Assembly: GCA_002840285.1 (NCBI GenBank)
Contig: PHAE01000003.1
Location: 1-64,000 of the forward strand
Direction of reading: 5' to 3'
DNA length: 64,000 nucleotides
From: Firmicutes bacterium HGW-Firmicutes-11
GTDB taxonomy: Bacteria; Bacillota; Clostridia; Peptostreptococcales; Anaerovoracaceae
The notes below the pieces were generated by a model. The model ran no database searches. It was not told the DNA's origin and saw only the letters and a list, made by a program, of their open reading frames with translations. This document shows positions 52,679 through 61,707 of the stretch, one piece after another (the first letter of the stretch is position 1; the number at the start of each line of letters is the position of its first letter). The position numbers were made by a program, and so were the translations under genes.

Positions 52679-54130
52679 ATGAAAGCCATCCGTTTTTCTG
52701 ACGAGAGCATCCTTGATTTCAATCCCTTGCTGGAAGTTGTTACGAACCTGGCCTTCGACTGTTCTTTTATGACCGACAGCAGCGGTCATATCATCAAATG
52801 TTCCGACACATCGCCGTTGGTATGGGGAATTCCCATCAGCGACATCTTGGGACAGCACATCTCCAAACTGGAGGAAGATACAACACCTCTTTCCGATTGC
52901 GTGCTGGGAGACAAGATCACGTTGAGCAAGCTATTTCTGATCAACGGCATCATTTGCTTCGTTCATATCATTCCCTTGTTCAACGAAAGAGAAGAGCACA
53001 TCGGCACCTTTTGCGGTATCGTTCACAGAGGGTTGGACAAATTGAAGAGTATCGTCGAGCATGTTTATGTGGAAGACGAACAAGAACAGATCCTGTCGCC
53101 GCTTCCCCGATCCGAAACAAGGTATTCCTTCAACGATTTTGTTGGCTCCTGCCCGGAGATACTGGACGTTATCAAAATGGCCAAGCGGGCAGCGAAATAT
53201 GAATATCCCGTCCTGATTCGAGGCGAGACTGGCACAGGAAAAGAGCTTATCGCCAGCGGTATCCATACAGAAAGAGTAAAAGGAGCGGATCTCCCCTTCG
53301 TTAAGATCAACTGTACTGCCATCCCCCGGGAACTGCTGGAGTCGGAGCTTTTCGGTCATGAAAAAGGAGCGTTTACCGGCGCCTTCTCCAGAAAGCAGGG
53401 CAAATTTGAAATCGCCGGCTCAGGCACCATACTTCTGGATGAGATCGGAGATATGGAGCTGGCACTGCAGAGCAAACTGCTCCGTGTATTGGAAGACCGC
53501 GAGTTTGAACGGGTCGGCGGCAATGAACTGATTCCCTTTCGTGGCAGGATCATTGCTTCAACCAATCGAAATCTCGAGAGAATGATCAAAACAGGGCTGT
53601 TTCGCGAAGACCTGTACTATCGGCTCAGCACGATCGAAATAACTATACCTCCTGTTCGTAACAGCAAGGAAGATATTTTGCTGCTGACCAATTATTTTAT
53701 GCGCCGCAGCAATCTTCATGTCCCTTTCAGCCCCGGCGCGATCGGAATACTAAAAAACTACGATTGGCCTGGCAATGTGCGACAGATCAAAAACGTCGTG
53801 GCAAAACTTTCGTTGCTCGAGGATGCGAGGATTTTCCGGGCGGATCACATTCGGGAGATCTTGATGCCCGTGCATCATTCGGACCGAAGGGACGAGCCGA
53901 TGGAGATCGTGGAAATCGAACCCTTAGAAAGGCCAGTCATGACAGAGAGACCGACAGCGACGGCAAAAACTGACGTATTGTCCGACCGCGAAAAGGTCCA
54001 CATCATCGACATCCTAGATAAAACCGGGATGAATTTGGCTGCAAGTGCCAGATTGCTTGGCATCAGCAGAAATACCCTCTATAATAAAATCAAAAAGTAT
54101 GATATAAGTTTAAGGAAAGTGATTCTCTGA
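52679..54130 (+). CDS. Sigma-54-dependent activator (third, short sensor type)
   Basis: A 483-residue enhancer-binding protein. The ATG at 52679 follows GGAGGT. A single PAS-like sensor (about 15-125) replaces the longer GAF-PAS region of the other activators; then AAA+ with Walker A GETGTGKE (182-189), GAFTGA and a Fis-type helix-turn-helix (ISRNTLYNKIKKY). Divergent from the molybdoenzyme operon, which it probably controls. Followed 22 bp later by a MoeA-like gene. Confidence 0.88.
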   Translation: MKAIRFSDESILDFNPLLEVVTNLAFDCSFMTDSSGHIIKCSDTSPLVWGIPISDILGQHISKLEEDTTPLSDCVLGDKITLSKLFLINGIICFVHIIPLFNEREEHIGTFCGIVHRGLDKLKSIVEHVYVEDEQEQILSPLPRSETRYSFNDFVGSCPEILDVIKMAKRAAKYEYPVLIRGETGTGKELIASGIHTERVKGADLPFVKINCTAIPRELLESELFGHEKGAFTGAFSRKQGKFEIAGSGTILLDEIGDMELALQSKLLRVLEDREFERVGGNELIPFRGRIIASTNRNLERMIKTGLFREDLYYRLSTIEITIPPVRNSKEDILLLTNYFMRRSNLHVPFSPGAIGILKNYDWPGNVRQIKNVVAKLSLLEDARIFRADHIREILMPVHHSDRRDEPMEIVEIEPLERPVMTERPTATAKTDVLSDREKVHIIDILDKTGMNLAASARLLGISRNTLYNKIKKYDISLRKVIL

Positions 54131-54152
54131 TCCTTGAAGGAGGAGCTCTATA

Positions 54153-55175
54153 ATGAAAGAAGTGTCCGTTTACGATGCCTTGGGAATGGTGCTGGCTCAT
54201 GATATGACTCAGATCGTCCCAGGAGAATATAAAGGAAGCCGTTTCAAAAAAGGTCATGTGATCCAGCATGAAGATGTCGAAGTCATGATCTGCATGGGAA
54301 AAAAACGTCTCTACGTTTTTGATAAGGAAGAAACGGATGTCCATGAGGACGATGCTGCCAGACGAATCGCTTCGGCGGCCTCAGGGCGCGGCGTTCTGTT
54401 GCGATCTGCCGGCGAGGGCAAGCTTGAGCTTCTGGCGGAATATGACGGTCTTTTGAAGATCGATACTAGTCTGTTGAGCGAGTTGATCGAACAGGATGAC
54501 ATCATGTTCGCTACCATTCACGAAAATCAACTGGTGAAGGCCGGGGAAAAATTGGCTGGAACGAGGATCATACCTCTATATGTGAAAGAAGCGGTTTTGG
54601 CCACCGCAGAACAAGTCTGCGAAAAAGGGACACTGGTGGAAGTTCTGCCGCTAAAATCGATGAAAATCGGTCTGGTCACAACCGGAAGCGAGGTATATAC
54701 CGGCAAGATCCGTGACGGGTTTGGACCAGTGCTGGACACGAAATTCAAAGAACTTGGCAGTCAAGTCGTGAAGCAATTGTTTGCTGATGATGACGAGGTC
54801 ATGATTGCCGCCTGCATCAATCAGTTGCTAGAGGAAGGCGTAGACATGATCGGAGTGACCGGAGGCATGTCGGTGGATCCAGATGACAAGACTCCGACCG
54901 GAATCAAGCTTGCAGGTGGAGAGATCGTCATCTACGGAACACCGGTTTTACCGGGAGCGATGTTTATGCTTGCTTACATCGGCGATGTACCGGTCGTCGG
55001 GATCCCCGGATGTGCGATGTACAGTAAGATCAGCATCTTTGATCTCGTCGTGCCTCGATTGCTGGCAGGCGAGTCTCTTTCGAAAGCAGATATCCGTAAG
55101 CTGGCCCATGGCGGTTTGTGCCGCAGCTGCAAACTGTGCACTTTCCCCAATTGCGGGTTCGGCAAGTCGTATTGA
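54153..55175 (+). CDS. Molybdopterin-binding MoeA-like protein with C-terminal Cys motif
   Basis: A 340-residue protein with a molybdopterin-binding (MoCF) domain in its second half (GLVTTGSEVYTGKIRDGFG; GVTGGMSVDPDDKTP), preceded by an unassigned N-terminal region opening MKEVSVYDALGMVLAHDMTQ like MoeA. The C-terminus carries CRSCKLCTFPNCGFG, a four-Cys set that could bind a metal or cluster. Not the standard MoeA, which is at 44165. It is likely a maturation or sensing factor for the molybdoenzyme across the divergent promoter; the role is inference. Confidence 0.7.
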   Translation: MKEVSVYDALGMVLAHDMTQIVPGEYKGSRFKKGHVIQHEDVEVMICMGKKRLYVFDKEETDVHEDDAARRIASAASGRGVLLRSAGEGKLELLAEYDGLLKIDTSLLSELIEQDDIMFATIHENQLVKAGEKLAGTRIIPLYVKEAVLATAEQVCEKGTLVEVLPLKSMKIGLVTTGSEVYTGKIRDGFGPVLDTKFKELGSQVVKQLFADDDEVMIAACINQLLEEGVDMIGVTGGMSVDPDDKTPTGIKLAGGEIVIYGTPVLPGAMFMLAYIGDVPVVGIPGCAMYSKISIFDLVVPRLLAGESLSKADIRKLAHGGLCRSCKLCTFPNCGFGKSY

Positions 55176-55226
55176 ACAAAGCCTTACAGGTCAAGTTCTG
55201 GCGCCAGGCACAATACAAGTAACAGA

Positions 55227-55269
55227 AAGAAATGCAACGATCCTCAATGAGTCGATCGTTGCATTTCTT
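55227..55269. terminator. Convergent terminator
   Basis: AAGAAATGCAACGATC and GATCGTTGCATTTCTT are exact complements (16 bp) around an 11-nt loop, between the MoeA-like gene and the decarboxylase-like gene. Confidence 0.8.
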
Positions 55270-55304
55270 ATAAAGTAGAGGAGAGGAATTTGATTTTAAG
55301 AAGT

Positions 55305-56279
55305 TTAGATGTTCAGGTCGAACAAGTTGATCGCATTTGTGCGGCCGATCTTTTCTCTGTCGTTTTCGCTGATGGAACAACTGTCGAACCACTCACAGGC
55401 TTCCGGAACAGATTCAAAGGGGAAGTCCGTTGCGAAGAGGATCCGGTCAGCACCTATTTCAGACATGGTGTTGATCAATGTTTGGGTGCGGTGATGACCG
55501 CTGGTGGTGTACCAGAAGTTCTTCAAAAGGTAATCGCATACTTGCAGTTTCATGGGTGCTCCGCGATCTTCTCTCTTCATCCGGTTGGATATGCGCCACA
55601 TGGTGTAGGGCAGTGCTTCTCCCATGTGTCCCAGGATCATTTTTAGATTTGGGAACTCATCATAAAGTCCGGAACAAATCAGGCGGAGAGCATGGGTCGC
55701 CGTTTCCGTACCAAAGGTCCAGGCTGCGCCGTTGAGCCAGGGATGGCCATCTACGCTATGGGCGTTGCAAGGCATTGGTTCACGGGGATGCAGATAAAAA
55801 GGAATATTGAGTTTTGCTACTTCTGCCCAGAAGGGCCGGTAGGCCGGATCGTCCAGATACATGTAGTTGTCTTCCGCATCGATCTGCGAATAACCATTGG
55901 CCAGGACGCCGATGCAACCCAGATCCTTAACAGCTCTTTGCAGTTCCAGGATCGCCGCATCCGGATCTTGGAGAGGAACCGCAGCAAAGCCCTGAAAACG
56001 CTTCGGATGCTTATGAATAGCCTCTGCCATGGTATCGTTGGCGATCCGTGCTACCTCGATGGCTTCTTTTTTGTTGTAGATCGTCTGGATTGCAGGGGAA
56101 TTGAGGGAAAGGATCATCATTTCCATGCCGTTTTCGTCCATCAGTTGAAGCCGGGCATCCATCAGATCCAAAATTGCTGCGGAAAACTTGGGCCACACAT
56201 CCTTCGGGAAATATTTTTCCGAACAGCCTAGGGTTTCAGGGATGGCGAAGGTCTCTTCGATGCCAATTTTGTTTAACAT
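55305..56279 (-). CDS. Amidohydrolase-family decarboxylase, gamma-resorcylate decarboxylase like
   Basis: A 324-residue TIM-barrel protein of the ACMSD-type decarboxylase group. It reads closely like gamma-resorcylate (2,6-dihydroxybenzoate) decarboxylase as I recall it: LMDENGMEMMILSLNSPA, VPLQDPDAAILELQRAV, YLHPREP, ILGHMGEALPYTMWRI and FATDFPFE. Metal ligands Glu8, His in YLHP and Asp in ATDFP are present; position 10, His in the bacterial resorcylate enzyme, is Thr (EET). Fungal 2,3-dihydroxybenzoate decarboxylase has Ala there, so loss is tolerated. Probable reaction: non-oxidative removal of CO2 from a hydroxybenzoate. Last gene of the TRAP operon. Confidence 0.8.
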   Translation of the reverse strand: MLNKIGIEETFAIPETLGCSEKYFPKDVWPKFSAAILDLMDARLQLMDENGMEMMILSLNSPAIQTIYNKKEAIEVARIANDTMAEAIHKHPKRFQGFAAVPLQDPDAAILELQRAVKDLGCIGVLANGYSQIDAEDNYMYLDDPAYRPFWAEVAKLNIPFYLHPREPMPCNAHSVDGHPWLNGAAWTFGTETATHALRLICSGLYDEFPNLKMILGHMGEALPYTMWRISNRMKREDRGAPMKLQVCDYLLKNFWYTTSGHHRTQTLINTMSEIGADRILFATDFPFESVPEACEWFDSCSISENDREKIGRTNAINLFDLNI

Positions 56280-56315
56280 GTTGCTACTCCTATTACAATT
56301 TTTTTATACCGATCC

Positions 56316-57629
56316 CTACATGGTCGAGGGAAGCCAGGTCGATAAGATTGGGAATACAGATAGGATCACGAGCCCCAAAGCAAGTACAAGCACGGTCGGG
56401 ACCGCTCCCTTGATCACGGTTTCCAACGTCAGGCCCGGAACCGCGCCTTTCAGAACGAAGAGATTCATTCCGACCGGCGGAGTGATCATGCCGATGCAGC
56501 AAGCAACGGTGGATGTCACTCCCAACCAGATGGGATCAAATCCCATTGACGTCAAGGTCGGGAAGATGAAGGGCATCGTGATCAAAAGGATACCGACCGG
56601 TTCGAGGAAGCAACCTAAGATCAGTAAAACGATCATGACCGCCACAAAGGTCACCCAGCGATTGGGGCTGATGTCGATCACCACTTCCGCCAATTCCTGT
56701 GGTAGACCGTAAGCGCTCAAAAAGAATGCGAATACCAGTCCGCCGAACATCATAAACAGTATCATACAGCTGTTTTTCGTGGTGTTCAGCAACGTTCGGC
56801 TGATGCATGTTCTCGTGAGCCTTTTACGCAGAATAACCAGTACCAGAGCACCGATGGAACCCACCGCTGCCGATTCCGTCGCGGTCACGATGCCCGAGTA
56901 CAGCAATCCAAGGACCACCAGGATCAGTGCCATGATCGGCAGGATCGAAGCCATATCGTGTCGCCGCAAATCCCTCTCATTGCTCTCAGAGACCTTGGAT
57001 GGCACGATCCTCGACACATCGATCGCGTTGGGGAAGAACTTGATCACGAACAGAACATAAGCGATCAGTAGAATTGCCAATAGTATGCCGGGGATGATCC
57101 CCGCCATGAACAGCTCTACGATCGACGTTTCTGTGATGATCCCAAACATGATGAAGGTGATAGAGGGCGGGATCAATATTCCAAGAGTCCCCCCCGCTGC
57201 CTGTATGCCGGCAGCTAGCTTCGGATCGTAGCCGTTGTTGATCATCGATGGTATGCTGATCGTTCCAATGGTTGCGGCAGTCGCTGGGGCAGAGCCGCAC
57301 ACGGCAGAGAAAATCGCGCTTGCTACCACGCTGCTGATCGCCAGATTGCCCGGCAGACGTTTCAGCTTTCTTGCGATCGTATCAAACATATCTGCTGCAA
57401 CATCTGAGTTCGCCAACAGTTCCGCCATCAGTATGAACAGTGGTATCATCAGTGTTGTGATGCTCGTTGCTTGTGTATATGTGATCAGGCTAAGTTGAGA
57501 CAGCAGATTTGGGCTCAAAAACACCATAATGCCTGCCATTCCAAGAAAACCAAGACCAAGTGAAATCGGTGTGCCAATAAATAAAATAATGATCAGTACG
57601 ACGAACATGGCTGCAGTCATCCATAACAT
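56316..57629 (-). CDS. TRAP transporter large permease (DctM), second system
   Basis: A 437-residue multi-span protein with GSAPATAATIGTISIPSM and GGTLGILIPPSITFIMFG, the DctM landmarks, plus PVGMNLFVLKG near the end. It is a different paralogue from the one at 46656. Gap of 36 bp to the decarboxylase-like gene; 4 bp from dctQ. Confidence 0.9.
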   Translation of the reverse strand: MLWMTAAMFVVLIIILFIGTPISLGLGFLGMAGIMVFLSPNLLSQLSLITYTQATSITTLMIPLFILMAELLANSDVAADMFDTIARKLKRLPGNLAISSVVASAIFSAVCGSAPATAATIGTISIPSMINNGYDPKLAAGIQAAGGTLGILIPPSITFIMFGIITETSIVELFMAGIIPGILLAILLIAYVLFVIKFFPNAIDVSRIVPSKVSESNERDLRRHDMASILPIMALILVVLGLLYSGIVTATESAAVGSIGALVLVILRKRLTRTCISRTLLNTTKNSCMILFMMFGGLVFAFFLSAYGLPQELAEVVIDISPNRWVTFVAVMIVLLILGCFLEPVGILLITMPFIFPTLTSMGFDPIWLGVTSTVACCIGMITPPVGMNLFVLKGAVPGLTLETVIKGAVPTVLVLALGLVILSVFPILSTWLPSTM

Positions 57630-57633
57630 AATA

Positions 57634-58119
57634 TCAATTGCCTCCCTTTTCGTCTTTTGCCCTGAGGCATGCTATCAGTTTGGCAATCAATGTTATAAAC
57701 AACATGACACAGCCGAAAATCATGATTCCATAAAGGATCACAGAAGGAAACGGAATGTTTCCCATCGCATCCCATTGAAACTCATATGCCAATAATGCAT
57801 AATCATAGGTCGATTTCGTCAATGCCCCTACAAATGAAAGGGCAAAAAGATATCCGATCGTCATCAGGATTTTTCTTACGAGGGGCTTGACCCGATCGAC
57901 AAGAATTTCCACATGAACATGCCCTCCGCTTTGCAGGCAATAGGATGTGCCAAGAAAGGCAGCCGTCAGGATCATGTATTGGGAAATGGATTGCGCCCAA
58001 ACTGACGGCGCTCCCAAAACGTATCTGCTGAATACGTCAAACAACATGATGACAGCCGTCAGAAAGAATAGAAAACCACTGACATAGCCCAGAATTAAAT
58101 TGAGTTTTTTTAACAGCAT
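57634..58119 (-). CDS. TRAP transporter small permease (DctQ), second system
   Basis: A 161-residue four-segment membrane protein with VFSRYVLGAPSVWAQSISQY and GGHVHVEILVDRV, typical of DctQ. Ribosome site GAGGAG. It lies after dctP, separated by a long hairpin. Confidence 0.88.
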   Translation of the reverse strand: MLLKKLNLILGYVSGFLFFLTAVIMLFDVFSRYVLGAPSVWAQSISQYMILTAAFLGTSYCLQSGGHVHVEILVDRVKPLVRKILMTIGYLFALSFVGALTKSTYDYALLAYEFQWDAMGNIPFPSVILYGIMIFGCVMLFITLIAKLIACLRAKDEKGGN

Positions 58120-58149
58120 TTACGGCATCTCCTCGCTATAGAATCGCTT

Positions 58150-58192
58150 GTTTACACTTGCCGCTTCCGGAACGGAAGCGACAAGTGTAAAC
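58150..58192 (-). other. Long hairpin between dctP and dctQ
   Basis: GTTTACACTTGcCGCTTCCG pairs with CGGAAGCGaCAAGTGTAAAC, about 19 pairs with one mismatch and a 3-nt loop. No T run follows on the minus strand, so it looks like a message stabiliser or processing site protecting dctP mRNA rather than a full terminator. Confidence 0.6.
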
Positions 58193-58207
58193 TCTGCTTT
58201 GTTTCGT

Positions 58208-59251
58208 TTACCAGGGAAGCGCCTGGAGAGTTTCCATCAGTTTGACGCCGAGAGGTCCGGAGTAAGCAGCGACTTCTTCCCAAAGTCCCTTGCTTGCTTC
58301 CATGAAAACTGCCTGTTCGTCCGGTGTCAAGTAGTATACAGATCCACCGGCCTGCTCAACATTTGCAAAAAAGGCTGCTTGATAATCCTCCATCAACGTG
58401 GCATTGTAATCCATCGCCAGTTCGCCGGCTTCGATCATGATGGCCTTTTGCTCGTCATTCAACTTTGCCCAGGCAGCATCGGAAATCGACACATACTGCC
58501 ATGTGGAATTGGACAAACCGAGAACGCTGACGTTGGGTGCGGATTCATACAGTTTAAATGCGTTGACAAACGGCCATCCGGTATATCCGCCATCCACGGT
58601 TCCTCTTTCAAAGGCAACTGCAACGTCGGCCGGGAAAATGGTCATAGGAGAAGCTCCCCATGCTGCCAGTGTCTTCCCGATCCACATGCCGTGATCTCTG
58701 ATCCTCAAACCTTTGATGTCGGCGGGGGAGTGAACTTCTTTCACTTGCTTGTCGTTCAAATAGAAAACGGTATCGCCTTCGTCTGTAGCAAACAGATATT
58801 GTTGTCTGTATTCCTTCAGGATCTCATTCATGATCGGTGCGATCGCCGTGTTTGCTTCTCTCCACTTTCTGGGGTTGAACAATCCGGGAACGTCCATCGG
58901 TGCCAGTGCTTTTGCTTCACTGGAGTTCAGCGCGGTCGGGCAGGCAGCCATATCGACGGTATTCGTCATGACAGCTTTTAAAGCTTCCTGATTCTTGACA
59001 AGACCTTCCGACGGATAGACGGTGATCTTGATCGTGCCATCAGACATTTCCGCTACTTTGTCCGCATAGAACTGATAGGTTTTGCCTCTGGAGTCCTGCT
59101 CCGGGAATGCGTGGTTGAAAGTGAATTCAACGGTTTCTGCAACAGGTTCTTCCCCTTCGACAGGTTCGGCTGGCTCGGCTCCGCCGCATCCAACCAACGC
59201 GGTCATAGCCAAAAGCGCGACGAGCAGCAGTGATAAAAGCTTTTTGTTCAT
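58208..59251 (-). CDS. TRAP transporter substrate-binding protein (DctP), second system
   Basis: A 347-residue lipoprotein (signal ending TALVGCGG). The mature N-domain has TIKITVYPSEGLVKNQEAL, and the ligand loop reads IKGLRIRDHG, keeping the Arg that binds carboxylate in this family, followed by YTGWPFVNAFK in the hinge. A carboxylate ligand is therefore likely; given the operon partner, an aromatic acid is a fair guess. Confidence 0.88.
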   Translation of the reverse strand: MNKKLLSLLLVALLAMTALVGCGGAEPAEPVEGEEPVAETVEFTFNHAFPEQDSRGKTYQFYADKVAEMSDGTIKITVYPSEGLVKNQEALKAVMTNTVDMAACPTALNSSEAKALAPMDVPGLFNPRKWREANTAIAPIMNEILKEYRQQYLFATDEGDTVFYLNDKQVKEVHSPADIKGLRIRDHGMWIGKTLAAWGASPMTIFPADVAVAFERGTVDGGYTGWPFVNAFKLYESAPNVSVLGLSNSTWQYVSISDAAWAKLNDEQKAIMIEAGELAMDYNATLMEDYQAAFFANVEQAGGSVYYLTPDEQAVFMEASKGLWEEVAAYSGPLGVKLMETLQALPW

Positions 59252-59311
59252 AGTGTCCTCCTGAAATTATAGTTGTAAACATTTGTGATAACGGCTATTC
59301 TTTCTATTTGC

Positions 59312-59680
59312 TTATTTGGTTTCCGGATCAAATGGTTTCCACTCACTGGGATAGGGGCATCCGAGAGCAAAGTACCTGGTCACGCCGTCATAAGCATTGA
59401 TCACCTGATGGGGTTCCCCGTCTTCGACAAGAACGCATTCTCCCGGGCCGACGATCACTTCCATCTTGTCGGTCCTGACTTTGAGTCTTCCTTCCAGCAT
59501 CAGAAAGTAATGCTCCGATCCTGGGTGAACGTGCATTTCTGCGCCTCCGCCGGGTCCTAAGATGGAGATTGCGACTCTTGCATGGATCGCTTGCTCCTTT
59601 GTGAAAATCTCATTACTTACCATGTCATGATGAAGTGGTGGCAACGTCTCTTCCAGAGAGTTCAAACTGGAAACAATCAT
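59312..59680 (-). CDS. Single-domain cupin, lead gene of the second TRAP operon
   Basis: A 122-residue cupin with HVHPGSEHYFLMLEG and GECVLVEDGEPHQVIN, full metal site. Of two ATGs six bases apart I prefer 59680, because AGGAGG is too close to the one at 59686. First gene after the sigma-54 promoter at 59727-59743. Function unknown; such cupins near decarboxylases may be isomerases or ring-modifying enzymes. Confidence 0.72.
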   Translation of the reverse strand: MIVSSLNSLEETLPPLHHDMVSNEIFTKEQAIHARVAISILGPGGGAEMHVHPGSEHYFLMLEGRLKVRTDKMEVIVGPGECVLVEDGEPHQVINAYDGVTRYFALGCPYPSEWKPFDPETK

Positions 59681-59726
59681 ATTCATCCTCCTTACTCTGT
59701 TGTAACTGACTTCCTAAAACTATATT

Positions 59727-59743
59727 TGCAATCCTTGTGCCAA
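59727..59743 (-). promoter_or_regulatory. sigma-54 (-24/-12) promoter of the decarboxylase/TRAP operon
   Basis: The minus strand reads TTGGCACAAGGATTGCA, with GG (59741-59740) and GC (59729-59728) 10 nt apart: a near-perfect consensus. It lies 47-63 bp before the cupin start. Confidence 0.9.
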
Positions 59744-59819
59744 TCGTTAAATATTTGATATTCCAAGGAAAATGGCCGTTTCTTAATAAATCCTTCACAA
59801 ACAGGAATCCAATCGTCGA

Positions 59820-59839
59820 TGCGCATTGTCATCTGCGCA
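59820..59839. promoter_or_regulatory. Dyad TGCGCA-N8-TGCGCA, candidate activator site
   Basis: Two copies of the self-complementary word TGCGCA form an inverted repeat about 80 bp upstream of the -24 box, between the activator gene's terminator and the promoter. Confidence 0.5.
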
Positions 59840-59849
59840 CTAAAAAAAA

Positions 59850-59880
59850 GAAAAGCGTGCCGATTCGCACACTTTTCTTT
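59850..59880 (-). terminator. Terminator after the fourth activator gene
   Basis: AAAAG-CGTGC pairs with GCACA-CTTTT around a short loop, and the outer AAAG/CTTT extends it. On the minus strand a T run follows, separating the activator gene from the sigma-54 operon. Confidence 0.65.
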
Positions 59881-59901
59881 ATTAGAGAGCAATGGCAGTG
59901 C

Positions 59902-61707
59902 TCACTTTGTTTTATACGTCAGGTTGTCGATACCATACACTTTCAACCGGCGATAGAGGGATCGTCTTCCCATGCCGATCATGTCCGCAGTCTTGCTGAT
60001 ATTTCCTTTGCACTTCTTTAGGCCTTCTATGATGGCCATTTTTTCCATCTCCTGAACAAGGGTTATCTTTCTCAGGTGCTGCTCTTCCTCTTCTATCGTT
60101 TCTCCTGTGCCCAACACTTTGAAATTCGTCGGAAGATCCTCGATACCGATCTCATTTCCTCTGGTGACATTGACCGCCCGTTCGATCACGTTCTCCAGTT
60201 CTCTTATGTTTCCCGACCAGTTGTGGGAGATCAACGCCTGTTTTGCGATAGGATCGATCCCGGTGATGTACTTGTTCAGCATGACGCTGTACCGTTTCAA
60301 AAACAGTTCGGAAAGCGGAAGAACGTCTTCGATGCGCTCATTCAGAGAAGGGATCCGAATGGAGAACACATTGATCCGATAATAAAGATCTTTCCGGAAC
60401 CGGTTTTCCTGCACTTCCTTTTCGATGTCGTGGTTGGTTGCTGCGATCACTCTCACATTGGTTCGTATGATCGAATTGCCGCCGACCCTTACGACCTCTT
60501 TGTTCTGGAGGACCCGTAGCAGGCTGACTTGAACATTCAAGGGCATGTCACCGATTTCATCCAAAAAAAGTGTCCCCCCATTGGCTTGCTCAAACTTTCC
60601 CGGTTGTCCATCTTTTCTTGCGCCGGTAAACGCTCCCCCTTCATACCCAAAGAGTTCGCTTTCGATGAGTCCGCTGGGCATCGCACCGCAGTTGATGGCG
60701 ACGAAAGGGCCTTCCCTCCGGGCACTATGGTTGTGGATCGACTGGGCAAACAGTTCTTTTCCCGTACCGCTTTCTCCGAGGATCAGGACATTGGAAGTGC
60801 TTCTGGCTGCTATCTTGCCCAGCCGGATCGCTTCCTGGAGTTTTCCCGAGTTGCCGATGACATCGTCAAATTGGAAATAGGCGATCTTGTCACCTTTGCT
60901 CTTCTTGAACTTGCTCATGTACTCTGCGTTTTTCAGTTTGATGATCAGGCCTTGCACGCTCTCGTTCTCTTCGCCTTTGACCAGTGAGACGATGACCTCG
61001 CAGTTCACCTTGCCATCCGGCATTTCGAAGGTCATTTCTTCATCGAAGAGCGTCCGTCCCTCGTCTCTCATCTTCTGAAACAGATTGCCAGTATTCAGGT
61101 ATTCATCGACTCGCTTTCCGACGATGTCCTTGCTCTGATCTCCAAAGATTTTTTGCGTAGCATCATTGACATGCAGTATGGTCATTTTATTATCGGTGAC
61201 GATCGTGCCGAGAGGGATCGTTTCCATGGACCCTAACAGCTGATTGTAGACCCGGTCGTAATCCGCTTTGAACTCACCAGCCTTGCCTTGGCCCTCCAGG
61301 GCGGCAATGCTGATTTTAAGCGTGCCCCGGATGACGTTCATATTCACATCCGTGATCGGTCCGATCACACCAAGGCAACCGATGACCTCATCATAGGCGT
61401 TATGGATCGGTGCGGCCATATTATACATATTGTCCGACTTGTTCAGCGCTTCGATCCCGGATTTCAATTCAACGAATTGGTTGGTCTTCAATGCTTGCTG
61501 GAACGCATTTTCACCGGCCCAATCCTCGCTCAGATCATCGCCCACATTGACATCCAATATGAACTCCTGGCTGGCGGATACGTTGCTCCAGATATTGACG
61601 ACTCTGCATTCCTTGTCCATCAGCAGGATCGTAGTATTGACATCAAACAGCACCTGGTACATGTTGCGTATGATCGTAGTTGCCAAGCTTGTGTATCTCT
61701 TGTTCAT
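59902..61707 (-). CDS. Sigma-54-dependent activator (fourth)
   Basis: A 601-residue enhancer-binding protein. N-terminal sensor region (about 10-150, with HNAYDEVIGCLGVIGPITDV typical of GAF-like activators), a PAS domain (about 165-270, VTDNKMTILHVNDATQKIFG), AAA+ with GESGTGKE (about 310) and GAFTGA, and a Fis-type helix-turn-helix (GMGRRSLYRRL). Start at 61707 or a GTG at 61716; ribosome spacing does not settle it. It lies directly upstream of the promoter at 59727-59743 and transcribes in the same direction, so it is the likely regulator of the decarboxylase operon. Confidence 0.86.
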   Translation of the reverse strand: MNKRYTSLATTIIRNMYQVLFDVNTTILLMDKECRVVNIWSNVSASQEFILDVNVGDDLSEDWAGENAFQQALKTNQFVELKSGIEALNKSDNMYNMAAPIHNAYDEVIGCLGVIGPITDVNMNVIRGTLKISIAALEGQGKAGEFKADYDRVYNQLLGSMETIPLGTIVTDNKMTILHVNDATQKIFGDQSKDIVGKRVDEYLNTGNLFQKMRDEGRTLFDEEMTFEMPDGKVNCEVIVSLVKGEENESVQGLIIKLKNAEYMSKFKKSKGDKIAYFQFDDVIGNSGKLQEAIRLGKIAARSTSNVLILGESGTGKELFAQSIHNHSARREGPFVAINCGAMPSGLIESELFGYEGGAFTGARKDGQPGKFEQANGGTLFLDEIGDMPLNVQVSLLRVLQNKEVVRVGGNSIIRTNVRVIAATNHDIEKEVQENRFRKDLYYRINVFSIRIPSLNERIEDVLPLSELFLKRYSVMLNKYITGIDPIAKQALISHNWSGNIRELENVIERAVNVTRGNEIGIEDLPTNFKVLGTGETIEEEEQHLRKITLVQEMEKMAIIEGLKKCKGNISKTADMIGMGRRSLYRRLKVYGIDNLTYKTK

